Shown: positions 1 through 7,675, numbered from the stretch's first letter. The stretch: 32,734 nt of DNA from Burkholderiales bacterium UBA1834 (GCA_002339015.1 DDJC01000017.1:12362-45095); one strand, 5' to 3'. Made by a program: numbers and translations. The notes: a model not told the origin generated them from the letters alone.

Positions 1-686
1 CCCGCCAGCACACGTTGGCCTACCACGCCCCCGCCGTGCTCGACGATCTGCTCGACATCGGCGTGCGCTGCGACCACATCGGCAATTCGTCGATGAAGCT
101 GGCATGGGCCGTGTGGTCGGACCACCGCCTGCTGGTCACCGGCGAGGTCATCTATGTGCACACCTCGCTGGCCACGCGCCGGCCGGAGCCCGTGCCCTCC
201 AGCGTGCGGGCGCAGATCCAGGCGCAGGCTGAAGGCCGCCCGGTGACGCAGCTGCGCCTGGGCCGCTGGGACGAGCTGGGCAGCGCGGCGCGGGACGTGC
301 GCGCGGTCGTCTTCATCGGCGAACAGAACATCCCGGCGCATGAAGAGTGGGATGCGGACGATGCCCAGGCCCTGCATGCCGTGGTGCTCAATGGCGCAGG
401 CCTGGCCTTGGCCACCGGACGCCTGATCACCCTGGGGCAAGCCGCGGGGCAGGCACGCATCGGCCGCATGGCGGTGCTGCGGTCCATGCGGGGCTCTGGC
501 ATCGGGCGGCAGATCCTGCAGGCGCTGGTGGATGCCGCTCGCGCGCAGGATGTGCGCACCGTGATCCTGCACGCGCAGACCTCGGCGCGGCGCTTCTACG
601 AATCGCTGGGGTTCACGGCCGATGGCGATGCCTTCGACGAGGTGGGCATCCCCCACATCGCCATGAGGCTGGATTTGCGCCCCTGA
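1..686 (+). CDS. Bifunctional acyl-CoA thioesterase (hotdog) / GNAT acetyltransferase, 5' truncated
   Basis: The frame is already open at the window edge (codons from base 3) and ends at TGA 684-686, so this is the C-terminal part of a longer protein. The first ~50 visible residues (CDHIGNSSMKLAW, then a strand ending GEVIYVHTSL) look like the end of a YbgC/FadM-type 4-hydroxybenzoyl-CoA thioesterase hotdog fold. The remaining ~150 residues are a GNAT domain, with the acetyl-CoA pyrophosphate loop in RSMRGSGIGRQIL and the C-terminal FYESLGF motif. The thioesterase would hydrolyse acyl-CoA; the GNAT substrate is unknown. Its stop lies two bases from the stop of the convergent NRDE gene. The TTG at 15 is inside the hotdog domain and is not a credible start. 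The GNAT call is firm; the thioesterase call rests on a fragment. Confidence 0.8.
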   Translation, partial: RQHTLAYHAPAVLDDLLDIGVRCDHIGNSSMKLAWAVWSDHRLLVTGEVIYVHTSLATRRPEPVPSSVRAQIQAQAEGRPVTQLRLGRWDELGSAARDVRAVVFIGEQNIPAHEEWDADDAQALHAVVLNGAGLALATGRLITLGQAAGQARIGRMAVLRSMRGSGIGRQILQALVDAARAQDVRTVILHAQTSARRFYESLGFTADGDAFDEVGIPHIAMRLDLRP

Positions 687-688
687 AC

Positions 689-1678
689 TCAGTCTGGGCG
701 GCGACTGCGGCTGCTCTTGATCAGGCTGCGCGCCCGGGTCTTGCGCTGCACGGGCTCGGCCAGCGCGTGGTTGTCTTCTTCCTGCACGTCGCTGCTTTCG
801 AAGCGCTCGTCCTGCCGCAGCGCGGCCGGGGTCAGGGTCTGCTCCAGCTTGGCCAGTTGCTCGGCCTGCATCGTGTGCCGCGGCGGCCAGTTCTTGAGCG
901 TGACGCGGCGCAGCAGCGCCATCCTGGCGCCCATAGTGTAGGTGCGCTCGAACACGTGCGTTACCAGGCGCTTGTTGACGCGCTCGGTGATCACCAGGGT
1001 GGAGCAGCGGGTGCCGTAGCTGCCGTCCGGCGTGCGGATGAAGGCGGGCGAGAGGATGCGCTCCCACTCCAGCGACACCCCGGTCTGGGGCAGTTGGTCG
1101 TCGGGCGCCACGGTGGGATCGGCCAGGGCCTCGAAGAGCTGGTTGGCCAGGTCGTCCACCGAATCGGCCTCGGCCAACGCCGCCTTGGTGCGGGCCTTGA
1201 GCAGGTTGACCTTGGGCCAAGGCGAGTTCAGATGCCCGTTGGACAGGCCATAGACGCCCTTTTCGAGGCGTTGGGGGTAGCGGGCGGTGTTCGATACCCA
1301 GAAGGCTTCACCCTGCGCGAAATCCAGTGCCATCAGGTTGAAGCCGTTGTAGCCGCTCATGGCCAGCTGGGGCCACAGGCGCTCCATCGTGTGCTGGCCG
1401 CGCAGCCACAGCGGCACGATCTCGCCTCGTGAAGGGGCCTCGCGGTCGTCTTTGCGCGGGTTGCGGTAGTTGGTGACGACCGCCAGGCGGCCCTGGGCGG
1501 TCAAACCCATCCAGGTGCCGCCGGCCTGCAGGTCACGCCCGCCGAGAATGGCATGGCCGGTCGCGTCCTCCCACCAGCCGAGGCGGGCGGTGGGGCGGGC
1601 CATGAACTCATCCCGGTTGCCGGCCAGGACGAAGGGAAAGCGGCTGCTGAGGTCCAGGGCGAGGCTGGCCAGACACAT
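689..1678 (-). CDS. NRDE family (TANGO2-like) protein
   Basis: A 329-aa protein beginning MCLASLALD, with the family-defining NRDE motif in AGNRDEFMARP near residue 20. The Cys at position 2, exposed when Met is removed, fits the Ntn-hydrolase-like architecture proposed for the family. Other family segments are LGGRDLQAGGTWMG and VTNYRNP (residues ~45-75) and the SLSNGHLNS-like YGLSNGHLNSPWPK. The C-terminal ~60 residues are basic and polar and look like a lineage-specific tail. The start has a good Shine-Dalgarno (AAGGAG, about 8 bases upstream) lying inside the end of the preceding DUF4936 gene. The 3-base gap implies co-transcription. The biochemical role of bacterial members is unsettled; eukaryotic TANGO2 is linked to haem/lipid handling, and I infer nothing further here. 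Confidence 0.88.
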   Translation of the reverse strand: MCLASLALDLSSRFPFVLAGNRDEFMARPTARLGWWEDATGHAILGGRDLQAGGTWMGLTAQGRLAVVTNYRNPRKDDREAPSRGEIVPLWLRGQHTMERLWPQLAMSGYNGFNLMALDFAQGEAFWVSNTARYPQRLEKGVYGLSNGHLNSPWPKVNLLKARTKAALAEADSVDDLANQLFEALADPTVAPDDQLPQTGVSLEWERILSPAFIRTPDGSYGTRCSTLVITERVNKRLVTHVFERTYTMGARMALLRRVTLKNWPPRHTMQAEQLAKLEQTLTPAALRQDERFESSDVQEEDNHALAEPVQRKTRARSLIKSSRSRRPD

Positions 1679-1681
1679 GGG

Positions 1682-2029
1682 TCACTCCTTGGGGGGCGAT
1701 GTCGCACCGGCGGCGGGCAGGGGGCTGAACGCTTCGGCGTGCCGCTCCCCGTCGATGCCTTCGGGCAGCGCGCCCAGTTCACGTGCCAGCGCGCCCTGGA
1801 ACGACGCCCAGGCACGCTGGTCGGCATGGCCATTGAAGTGGTAGGACTCCATCCACGTGGACTGGGGTGATCGTGTCGGCTGGCCGCTGTTCAGCTCGAC
1901 GCGTTGCAGCAGCGAGGCCGCCAGGCCGGGCATGGCGGCACGCAGGCGGGCCTGCATGCCACGGATGGCCTCGGCCAGCACCTGCTCGCGGCCGGGCTGG
2001 ACGCGGTAGTAGATGTACAAAGCGCTCAT
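1682..2029 (-). CDS. DUF4936 family protein
   Basis: A small soluble protein of about 115 aa starting MSALYIYYRVQPG; an in-frame ATG three codons earlier (2038) is the alternative start. The sequence (YIYYRV, then MQARLRAAMPGLAASLLQR, then TWMESYHF) has the short alpha/beta pattern of the DUF4936 family, which in Burkholderiales is commonly found beside ygfZ and an NRDE gene, as here. No signal peptide, membrane segment or catalytic motif is visible. It sits 3 bases upstream of the NRDE gene and is probably the first gene of that two-gene unit. Function unknown; the family name is recognised from sequence and context rather than a search. Confidence 0.75.
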   Translation of the reverse strand: MSALYIYYRVQPGREQVLAEAIRGMQARLRAAMPGLAASLLQRVELNSGQPTRSPQSTWMESYHFNGHADQRAWASFQGALARELGALPEGIDGERHAEAFSPLPAAGATSPPKE

Positions 2030-2125
2030 GGGCGGCATCTTGCGTCAGGATCGATCAGACGCCGCCCACACGTGTTGTGGCGGCGCTGCATCACGTGGCA
2101 GAGTGCGCGAAAACAGTTGGCCAGC

Positions 2126-3091
2126 TCAGGCGTCCTGGGTACTCACTTCATAGGGCAAATCGCCCAGCTGCAAGGCCGGGCCGTCGGCTGCGCCCAGGGT
2201 GAGCGGGCTGTGGGCATGCTGGATCTTCAGCTCGGCCAGCAGGGAGCTGGCGCCTGCGCTCCCCGGCACCTGGGCCGCATTGACCACCAGCCCCGCGGGC
2301 TGGCCAGGGTCATCGGCCGAGAAGATCTCCTGACCCGGCTGGGCCTGGCCAGTGGTGTGCAGCAGGTACAGCCGCCGCTTGAGCGTGCCGCGGTACTGGC
2401 TGCGCGCCACGATTTCCTGGCCGGGGTAGCAGCCCTTCTTGAAGTTCACGCCGCCGACCAGCTCGTAGTTCACCATCTGGGGCACGAACTGGTCCACCGT
2501 GGCTTGTTCGATGCGGGGCACGCCGCTGGCGATTTCCAGCCAGCGCCAGGCCTGCGGCGGCACCACGTCGCCATGGCTGGCGGTGGGAGCCTGCGCGGCC
2601 GGACCGATCCACAGCGCACGGGCCAGGCCTTTCACGCTGGGCAGTCGAACCACCCAGGCGTTGGCGCCGGCGCCGCCATGCGGCACCACGGCGCCGGCCT
2701 GCGGTGCAGCGCCCGCCAGGGCCTGTTCGGCGTGTTCGCCCAGCAGCCCCATCAGCGCCAGGTCGTGGGTGGCCGCGCTGAGCTTGGCCTTGGCGCGCAG
2801 CACGAACATCGACAGGCGCTTGAGCACGGCAGGGGCCACGTCAGCCCCCAGCACGAGCAGGATCCGCTCGGGATGAGGTCGCAGCACCAGGGCATCGCCC
2901 AGCATGCGGCCTTTGGGAGAGCAGTAGGCAGCCAGGCGTGCCTCGGCATCGCCCAGGTTCTCGATGTCCTGACTGAGCTGGCCATGCAGGAAGGTGGCGG
3001 CTTCGGGGCCGTCGGCGTGCAGGCAGGTCAGGTGGGGCAGGTTGACCACGCCGGACCAGGTCGGCGCGTCGGGCAGGGTGATCTTGTCCAT
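2126..3091 (-). CDS. ygfZ: YgfZ, folate-binding Fe-S cluster assembly factor
   Basis: A 321-aa GcvT-like protein that in other bacteria helps maintain Fe-S enzymes such as MiaB, with tetrahydrofolate as ligand. The diagnostic motif KKGCYPGQEIVAR (C-terminal half) contains the conserved Cys of the K-G-C-Y-x-G-Q-E signature. The N-terminal region has FLHGQLSQDIENL and YCSPKGRML, typical of YgfZ/GcvT. I chose ATG 3089-3091 (MDKITLPD), where the alignment to the family begins; the frame stays open much further upstream, but that part is antisense to mltG. The start lies only 9 bases from the divergent mltG ATG. On this strand a CATAAT hexamer (3103-3098) ends six bases before the ATG and no Shine-Dalgarno is present, which suggests a leaderless message. 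Confidence 0.93.
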   Translation of the reverse strand: MDKITLPDAPTWSGVVNLPHLTCLHADGPEAATFLHGQLSQDIENLGDAEARLAAYCSPKGRMLGDALVLRPHPERILLVLGADVAPAVLKRLSMFVLRAKAKLSAATHDLALMGLLGEHAEQALAGAAPQAGAVVPHGGAGANAWVVRLPSVKGLARALWIGPAAQAPTASHGDVVPPQAWRWLEIASGVPRIEQATVDQFVPQMVNYELVGGVNFKKGCYPGQEIVARSQYRGTLKRRLYLLHTTGQAQPGQEIFSADDPGQPAGLVVNAAQVPGSAGASSLLAELKIQHAHSPLTLGAADGPALQLGDLPYEVSTQDA

Positions 3092-3097
3092 GGGGTG

Positions 3098-3105
3098 ATT
3101 ATGAT
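3098..3105. promoter_or_regulatory. Possible back-to-back -10 elements for ygfZ and mltG
   Basis: The 9-base gap between the divergent start codons overlaps an 8-base core reading CATAAT on minus (3103-3098) and TATGAT on plus (3100-3105). Each matches the sigma-70 -10 consensus in five of six positions. No good -35 was found for either. If plus TATGAT is used, transcription would begin near 3112-3113, downstream of the ATG at 3101. Confidence 0.4.
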
Positions 3106-4192
3106 CACCGCCGTGAACTTCCATGACTGTCGGGCCTTTGCGCCCCAAGCTTCCTTTCCGCCCTCGGGTGCGCGCCGCCAGCGGGGGGGCGTCTTCGCGC
3201 GGCTGCTGCTGTCCCTGGTGCTGCTGGCCGGCTTGGCCGTGGCCGGTGCGTTCGGGGGGCTGTGGTGGTGGGCGCACCAGCCCATGCCGCTGACTGGCCC
3301 TGCGGTGGAATGGTCGGTGGAGCAGGGTATGACGCCCCGCGGCGTGGCGCAGGGCTGGGTCGACGCCGGAGCGCAGACCTCGCCGTGGCTGCTCTACCAG
3401 TGGTTCCGCTGGTCGGGGCAGGCGCGCCAGATCCGTGCGGGCAGCTACGAAATTCCGCAAGGCACCACGCCGGATCGCCTGCTGTCGATGATGGTGCGGG
3501 GCGATGAGTCGCTGTCCACCGTGAAGCTGATCGAAGGCTGGACCTTCAAGCGCTGGCGCCAGGAACTCGCCCAAGCCGAAGGGCTCAAGCAGGAAACCCG
3601 CGGCTGGAGCGATGACCAGATCATGACCGCGCTGGGCTCGCCCAGCCTGCCCGCCGAAGGGCAGTTTTTCCCGGATACCTATGCCTACGCCAAGGGCAGC
3701 ACCGATCTGGCGGTGATGCGGCGCGCGCACCGGGCCATGGATCGGCATCTGACCGAGGCCTGGACACAACGTGCGGCTGCCAGCCCGCTCAAGACACCCC
3801 AGGAGGCGCTGATCCTGGCGTCCATCGTCGAGAAGGAAACGGGCCATGGCGAAGACCGCGGGCTGGTCTCCGGCGTGTTCAACAACCGCCTGCGCATCGG
3901 GATGCCGCTGCAGACCGATCCCACCGTGATCTACGGCCTGGGCGATGCCTTCGATGGCAACCTGCGCAAGATCCACCTGCAGACGGATGGCCCCTTCAAC
4001 ACCTACCAGCGCGGCGGGTTGCCACCCACGCCCATCGCCATGCCCGGGCGGGCCGCGCTGCTGGCCGCGGTGCGGCCCGACGCCACGCGCGCCCTGTATT
4101 TCGTGGCCAGCGGTGACGGTCGCAGCGTCTTCAGCGAAACGCTGGCCGAACATAATCGGGCTGTCAACCGCTACCAGCGCAAACGTCCATGA
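3101..4192 (+). CDS. mltG: Endolytic murein transglycosylase MltG (YceG-like)
   Basis: Inner-membrane lytic transglycosylase that cleaves nascent peptidoglycan glycan strands and is thought to release or terminate them. The protein is 363 aa from ATG 3101. It has a short basic N-terminus (GARRQRGG), one TM segment (about residues 33-55, LLLSLVLLAGLAVAGAFGGL), a LysM-like region, and a C-terminal catalytic domain with LASIVEKETG (catalytic Glu), GVFNNRL, MPLQTDPTVIYGLG and NTYQRGGLPPTPI. GTG 3113 is an alternative in-frame start that would fit a leaderless message from the plus-strand -10 at 3100-3105. Its stop overlaps the tmk start (ATGA at 4189-4192), so the two are translationally coupled. 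Confidence 0.95.
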   Translation: MITAVNFHDCRAFAPQASFPPSGARRQRGGVFARLLLSLVLLAGLAVAGAFGGLWWWAHQPMPLTGPAVEWSVEQGMTPRGVAQGWVDAGAQTSPWLLYQWFRWSGQARQIRAGSYEIPQGTTPDRLLSMMVRGDESLSTVKLIEGWTFKRWRQELAQAEGLKQETRGWSDDQIMTALGSPSLPAEGQFFPDTYAYAKGSTDLAVMRRAHRAMDRHLTEAWTQRAAASPLKTPQEALILASIVEKETGHGEDRGLVSGVFNNRLRIGMPLQTDPTVIYGLGDAFDGNLRKIHLQTDGPFNTYQRGGLPPTPIAMPGRAALLAAVRPDATRALYFVASGDGRSVFSETLAEHNRAVNRYQRKRP

Positions 4193-4833
4193 ACCCATCT
4201 TCGGGAAGCACTTCCTTGCCAGCCGGCCGATTCATCTCCTTCGAAGGCATCGACGGGGCGGGCAAGACCAGCCACCTCGATGCGCTGGAGCGCCGCTGGC
4301 GCGAGGCCGGCCGTGACGTGGTGCGCACGCGCGAGCCCGGCGGCACGCCGCTGGCGGAAGCGCTGCGCGAACTCGTGCTGCACCGCCCGATGGACGCACT
4401 CACCGAATCCCTGCTGGTGTTCGCCGCTCGCCGCGATCACTTGAGCGCAGTGATAGAACCCGCTCTGGCCCGGGGCGCCTGGGTGCTGTGCGACCGCTTC
4501 ACCGATGCCACCTTCGCCTACCAGGGGGCTGGCCGCGGCTTCGATCTGGCCCCGCTGAGCACGCTGGAAAGCTGGGTCCAGCAAGGCCGCCAGCCCGACT
4601 TGACCCTGGTGTTCGATGTCGATCCCGCCGTCGCTGCCCAGCGCCTGAGTGCTGCACGCAGCCCGGACCGCTTCGAGGCCGAAGACACGGCCTTTTTCGA
4701 GAAGGTACGAGCGGGCTACCGCCAGCGCATCGACACCTGCCCGTCACGCTATGCCGTCATCGATGCCGGCCAGACACCCGAAGCGGTGGCTGAACAAGTG
4801 CAGACCGTGCTGACCGAACGGGGGTGGTGGTGA
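4189..4833 (+). CDS. tmk: Thymidylate kinase
   Basis: A 214-aa protein that phosphorylates dTMP to dTDP with ATP. The P-loop is FEGIDGAGKTS (residues ~14-24), followed by the TREPGG motif, the DR(F/Y) motif in CDRFTDATFAYQGAGRG and the LID region near SPDRFEAEDTAFFEKVR. Length and motif order are normal. The N-terminus carries ~10 extra residues (MNPSSGSTSL), common in beta-proteobacterial copies. It overlaps mltG by four bases and holB by about four, giving a mltG-tmk-holB transcription unit. Confidence 0.97.
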   Translation: MNPSSGSTSLPAGRFISFEGIDGAGKTSHLDALERRWREAGRDVVRTREPGGTPLAEALRELVLHRPMDALTESLLVFAARRDHLSAVIEPALARGAWVLCDRFTDATFAYQGAGRGFDLAPLSTLESWVQQGRQPDLTLVFDVDPAVAAQRLSAARSPDRFEAEDTAFFEKVRAGYRQRIDTCPSRYAVIDAGQTPEAVAEQVQTVLTERGWW

Positions 4834-5879
4834 GCCTGCTGCGTCTGTTGCCCTGGCAGGATGGGGTCCTGCGGGAAGCCCTGGGCCGCCTGACGTCTTC
4901 AGCGGGCTTGATCCACGGTCATCCTGGTTGCGGTCAGCTCGAACTGGCATTGGCGTTGGCCAAGGCCTGGCTGTGCGAGTCGCCCGAGAGCGTGGCGGCT
5001 GCCACAGCCGTACCAGCCTGCGGCCGTTGTCCGGCCTGCCACCTGGTCGATACCGGCTACCACCCCGACCTGAAGGTGCTGGTGCCCGAAGCCCTGCGCG
5101 GCAGCCTGGGCTGGGATTTCGGCGCGGACGAGGGCGATGCCGACAAGGGCGAGGCCAAGAAGCGCAAGCCCAGCCAGGAGATCAAGGTCGATGCGGTGCG
5201 CGAGGCCGTGGCCTTCTGCCAATCCACCGTGTCGCGCGACCGGGCCAAGGTGGTGCTGATCCATCCCGCCGAGCGCATGAACACGGTCTCGGCCAACACC
5301 CTGCTCAAGACCCTGGAAGAGCCGCCCGGCAGCGTGCGCTTCCTGCTCAGTTGCGGCGCGATCGACGACATCCTTCCCACAGTGCGCAGCCGCTGCCAGG
5401 CGTGGCACCTGCCGCTGCCCGAGCCGGCTGCGGTGCTCGATTGGTTGTGCACGTCCCATCAAGGCTTGTCGCCCGCTGATGCCGGCATGGTGCTGGCCGC
5501 CGCCGGTGGCAGCCCACAGGGCGCGGCCGAACTGCTGGCGCTGGGCTGGACGGCCGCGGCCTGGCAGCGTCTGCCCACGGACGTGGCGCAAGGCGTGGCC
5601 GGCGCCTGGGCCGGCTGGCCCCTGCCTTTGCTGATCGACGCTCTGCAGAAGCTCTGCCATGACCTGGCCCGCGTTGGTGTCGGTGGCAGCGCGCGGTTCT
5701 TCCCCGCCCAGGCTGTGCCTGCAGGCGCGCACCTTCCGCGCGTGACGGCCTGGGCTGCCGAGTTGCGCCAGGCTCGCAGGCACGCCGACCACCCCTGGAA
5801 CGCCGGGCTCAAGGTCGAATCCCTGCTGTTTCAGGCGCGCCGCGCCGTACAGCCTGACGCCCCCCGCGCTCGCGGGTAA
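4830..5879 (+). CDS. holB: DNA polymerase III subunit delta prime
   Basis: Clamp-loader subunit of about 349 aa. It shows the AAA+ fold with the zinc-module cysteines (CGRCPACH, with an upstream Cys in WLCES), the VDAVREAV and VSRDRAKVVLIHPAERMN segments, the sensor-like NTLLKTLEEPPG and the SRC motif in TVRSRCQAW. The delta prime subunit needs no functional Walker A, and here the loop reads IHGHPGCGQLE, without GKT/S. Three consecutive GTG codons (4824, 4827, 4830) could start it. I prefer 4830 because GTGA then overlaps the tmk stop, the same coupling seen at mltG-tmk. Residues ~105-120 hold a charged, Lys/Glu-rich insertion (DKGEAKKRKPSQE). Confidence 0.93.
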   Translation: MSLLRLLPWQDGVLREALGRLTSSAGLIHGHPGCGQLELALALAKAWLCESPESVAAATAVPACGRCPACHLVDTGYHPDLKVLVPEALRGSLGWDFGADEGDADKGEAKKRKPSQEIKVDAVREAVAFCQSTVSRDRAKVVLIHPAERMNTVSANTLLKTLEEPPGSVRFLLSCGAIDDILPTVRSRCQAWHLPLPEPAAVLDWLCTSHQGLSPADAGMVLAAAGGSPQGAAELLALGWTAAAWQRLPTDVAQGVAGAWAGWPLPLLIDALQKLCHDLARVGVGGSARFFPAQAVPAGAHLPRVTAWAAELRQARRHADHPWNAGLKVESLLFQARRAVQPDAPRARG

Positions 5880-5929
5880 ACGTGCGCGAAATCACGCCCG
5901 GGCCTCTGCGGGGGCCGCTACACTGAACG

Positions 5930-6382
5930 ATGATGACCGATTACCAGTCCACAACTGCTCCGTCCACCTTCGCCGGCACCGGCCCGGGGCGCCTGCCCGT
6001 GGTCGGCGGCGGTACGGGCGCCGCGGCTGCGGCCACATCGCCGAACCGGCCGAGCGTCATCCAGCTGGTGTTCCGCGAGAAGGGCGCCCTGTACGCCGCC
6101 TATATCCCCTCGTTCGTGGACGGCGGGCTGTTCGTGCCCACCACCCGCGAGTACGGCCTGGGCGACGACATCTACCTGCTGCTGTCCCTGCCCGACGATG
6201 CCCAGCGCTACCCGGTGGCCGGCAAGATCGCTTGGATCACGCCCTCGAACGCCTCGGGCGGCCGCACGCAGGGCGTGGGCGTGAAGTTCCCCAACGACGA
6301 GAAGACGCGTCTGCTGCGCGTCAAGATCGAGCAGATCCTGGGCACGGCCCTGTCGTCATCCAAACCCACGCAGACGCTCTGA
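5930..6382 (+). CDS. pilZ: PilZ domain protein, type IV pilus assembly type
   Basis: A 150-aa protein with a ~40-residue Ala/Gly/Thr-rich N-terminus followed by a PilZ domain (SVIQLVFREKGALYAAYIPSF through GVGVKFPNDEKTRLLRVKIE). Members in this genomic position (after holB, before tatD) are the PilZ proteins required for type IV pilus biogenesis, which often do not bind c-di-GMP. Consistent with that, I see no RxxxR motif before the domain and no clear D/NxSxxG. Two ATGs, 5930 and 5933, are possible. A TACACT hexamer (5919-5924) ends five bases before the first, without a -35 box; the gene may also be read from the holB transcript across a 50-base gap. A terminator follows. Confidence 0.88.
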   Translation: MMTDYQSTTAPSTFAGTGPGRLPVVGGGTGAAAAATSPNRPSVIQLVFREKGALYAAYIPSFVDGGLFVPTTREYGLGDDIYLLLSLPDDAQRYPVAGKIAWITPSNASGGRTQGVGVKFPNDEKTRLLRVKIEQILGTALSSSKPTQTL

Positions 6383-6406
6383 GCGCGCTTTCGGCGCACA
6401 ATGCTG

Positions 6407-6431
6407 GGCGGCCTCTTCAGGCCGCCTTTTT
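6407..6431 (+). terminator. Rho-independent terminator after pilZ
   Basis: An 8-bp perfect stem, GGCGGCCT / AGGCCGCC, with a CTTC tetraloop and five T residues after it. It lies between pilZ (ends 6382) and tatD (starts 6459), so it closes the mltG-to-pilZ unit or attenuates read-through into tatD. Confidence 0.85.
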
Positions 6432-6458
6432 CATTGTTACGTTGCCACCGTTTCAGCC

Positions 6459-7244
6459 ATGTTCGTCGATTCGCACTGCCATCTCAACTTTCCTGATTAC
6501 GCCGACAAGATGGACACAGTGCTGTCGGACATGGCGCAGGCCCAGGTCGATCGTGCCCTGTGCATCAGCACCACGCTGGAAGACTTCCCGCAGGTGCACA
6601 AGCTGGCGGTGACGCATGGCAACCTGTGGGCCACGGTGGGCGTGCACCCGGACAACGAAGGCGTGCTCGAACCCACGCTGGACGACCTGCTGCAACGCGC
6701 GGCTCTGCCGCGCATCGTCGGTATCGGCGAGACGGGCCTGGACTACTACCGCCTGGGCGAGCGCACCCTGGCCGACATGGAGTGGCAGCGCGAGCGCTTT
6801 CGAGTGCATATCCGTGCGGCGCTGCAGACACAGTTGCCCCTCGTGATCCACACGCGCCAGGCCAGCGACGACACGCTGGCCATCCTGCGCAGCGAAGGGC
6901 AGGCCAAGGTGGGGGGCGTGTTCCACTGCTTCACCGAATCGCAGCAGGTGGCGCGGTCCGCGCTCGACCTGGGCTTCTACATTTCCTTCTCCGGCATCCT
7001 GACCTTCAAGAACGCCGCCGACCTGCGTGAGGTGGCCCGTTTCGTGCCGCTGGACCGTTGCCTGATCGAGACCGACAGCCCTTACCTGGCGCCCGTGCCT
7101 TATCGGGGCAAGACCAATACCCCGGCGTACGTGCCCTACGTGGCCCAGCAACTGGCGGATCTGAAGGGCGCGTCGCTGGAGGACGTGGCCCACGCCACCA
7201 GCCGCAATTTCGAGACTTTGTTCTCACGTACTGCGGTGCAGTAA
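6459..7244 (+). CDS. tatD: TatD family metal-dependent DNase
   Basis: A 261-aa TIM-barrel hydrolase of the TatD (YcfH/YjjV) family, a DNA nuclease or exonuclease using two metal ions. Metal-binding motifs appear in order: DSHCHLNF at the N-terminus, GIGETGLDYYR (catalytic Glu/Asp), LVIHTRQASDD, GVFHCFTES and the C-terminal LIETDSPYLAPVPYRGKTN. All metal ligands are present and the length is typical. No clear Shine-Dalgarno precedes the ATG. It follows the pilZ terminator by 27 bases; whether it has its own promoter is unclear. Confidence 0.94.
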   Translation: MFVDSHCHLNFPDYADKMDTVLSDMAQAQVDRALCISTTLEDFPQVHKLAVTHGNLWATVGVHPDNEGVLEPTLDDLLQRAALPRIVGIGETGLDYYRLGERTLADMEWQRERFRVHIRAALQTQLPLVIHTRQASDDTLAILRSEGQAKVGGVFHCFTESQQVARSALDLGFYISFSGILTFKNAADLREVARFVPLDRCLIETDSPYLAPVPYRGKTNTPAYVPYVAQQLADLKGASLEDVAHATSRNFETLFSRTAVQ

Positions 7245-7275
7245 AGGGTTTGCCTCCGACGCCCTTCGAGAGCCG

Positions 7276-7294
7276 TGTCAGAAAATTTCTGACA
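7276..7294. repeat. Perfect palindrome upstream of the 66-aa protein gene
   Basis: TGTCAGAAA and TTTCTGACA (9-bp arms) separated by one base. It lies about 25 bases upstream of a TTGACA box and has the size and symmetry of a dimeric repressor/activator operator. It is not followed by a T-run, so it is a poor terminator for tatD. Confidence 0.6.
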
Positions 7295-7319
7295 GAAGGT
7301 ATGGCGCTGCGGTGACTGG

Positions 7320-7345
7320 TTGACACCGCGTGCAATGCCTACAGT
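7320..7345 (+). promoter_or_regulatory. Tentative promoter of the 66-aa protein gene
   Basis: A perfect TTGACA (7320-7325) and a TACAGT hexamer (7340-7345) precede the ATG at 7388. The 14-base spacer is short for sigma-70, so either an activator bound at the nearby palindrome compensates or the true -10 lies elsewhere. Confidence 0.4.
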
Positions 7346-7387
7346 GTGACTCATCACATCGGCTCACGTCTTTTCACCGGAGGCACC

Positions 7388-7588
7388 ATGCAGAACCAAG
7401 GCATCTACGCAAACCCGTTTGCACTGATGATGGATCCCCAGGCAGTGTTCGACGCCATGTCGCGCTCCGAACGCCTGAACCGTCTGCAAAGCCGTGTGTG
7501 CCGTCCCCTGGACAAGCCGCTGATCCCCATGGTGGGCAACGATGCTGACCTGGAAGTCGACAGCGACGCAGAAGTTTCTCTGGCCTGA
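7388..7588 (+). CDS. Small conserved-looking protein of unknown function (66 aa)
   Basis: ATG 7388 has a good Shine-Dalgarno (CGGAGG, 7378-7383). I prefer it to an in-frame ATG at 7346, which lies at the presumed transcription start. The product has a hydrophobic N-terminal third (NPFALMMDPQAVFDAM), a basic middle (SERLNRLQSRVCRPLDKP) with a single Cys, and a strongly acidic C-terminus (NDADLEVDSDAE). There is no signal peptide or membrane segment. Evidence that it is real: its own promoter-like region with an operator-like palindrome, a strong ribosome site and a dedicated terminator 88 bases downstream. I do not recognise a named family. Confidence 0.7.
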   Translation: MQNQGIYANPFALMMDPQAVFDAMSRSERLNRLQSRVCRPLDKPLIPMVGNDADLEVDSDAEVSLA

Positions 7589-7590
7589 AG

Positions 7591-7654
7591 CCTTGCGTGC
7601 AAGGGCCGTCACGCACGGCTCTCTTGTGACGCTCCAGGCCGCGATGATTGCGGC
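7591..7654 (+). other. Structured 3' region with three short hairpins
   Basis: After the stop of the 66-aa gene come three short inverted repeats: CCTTGC/GCAAGG (7591-7604), GCCGT/ACGGC (7605-7619) and GCCGC/GCGGC (7638-7654). The terminator follows at 7676. This could be a structured 3' UTR or a small RNA released from it. There is no protein-coding evidence here. Confidence 0.4.
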
Positions 7655-7675
7655 AAAAGTGTGTGTTGGTTCGCA

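Noticed and set aside
1904..3100. About 400 codons open upstream of and in frame with mltG
   Set aside because: This stretch is antisense to ygfZ, and family similarity begins only at the TM segment after 3101. The long extension is a high-GC artefact, not a fusion.
3092..4198. N-terminal extension of ygfZ on minus (~370 codons)
   Set aside because: It is antisense to mltG and unrelated to YgfZ; the family alignment starts at MDKITLPD.
4830..5879. Missing Walker A in the delta prime subunit as a defect
   Set aside because: HolB proteins normally lack a functional P-loop; the other conserved parts are intact.
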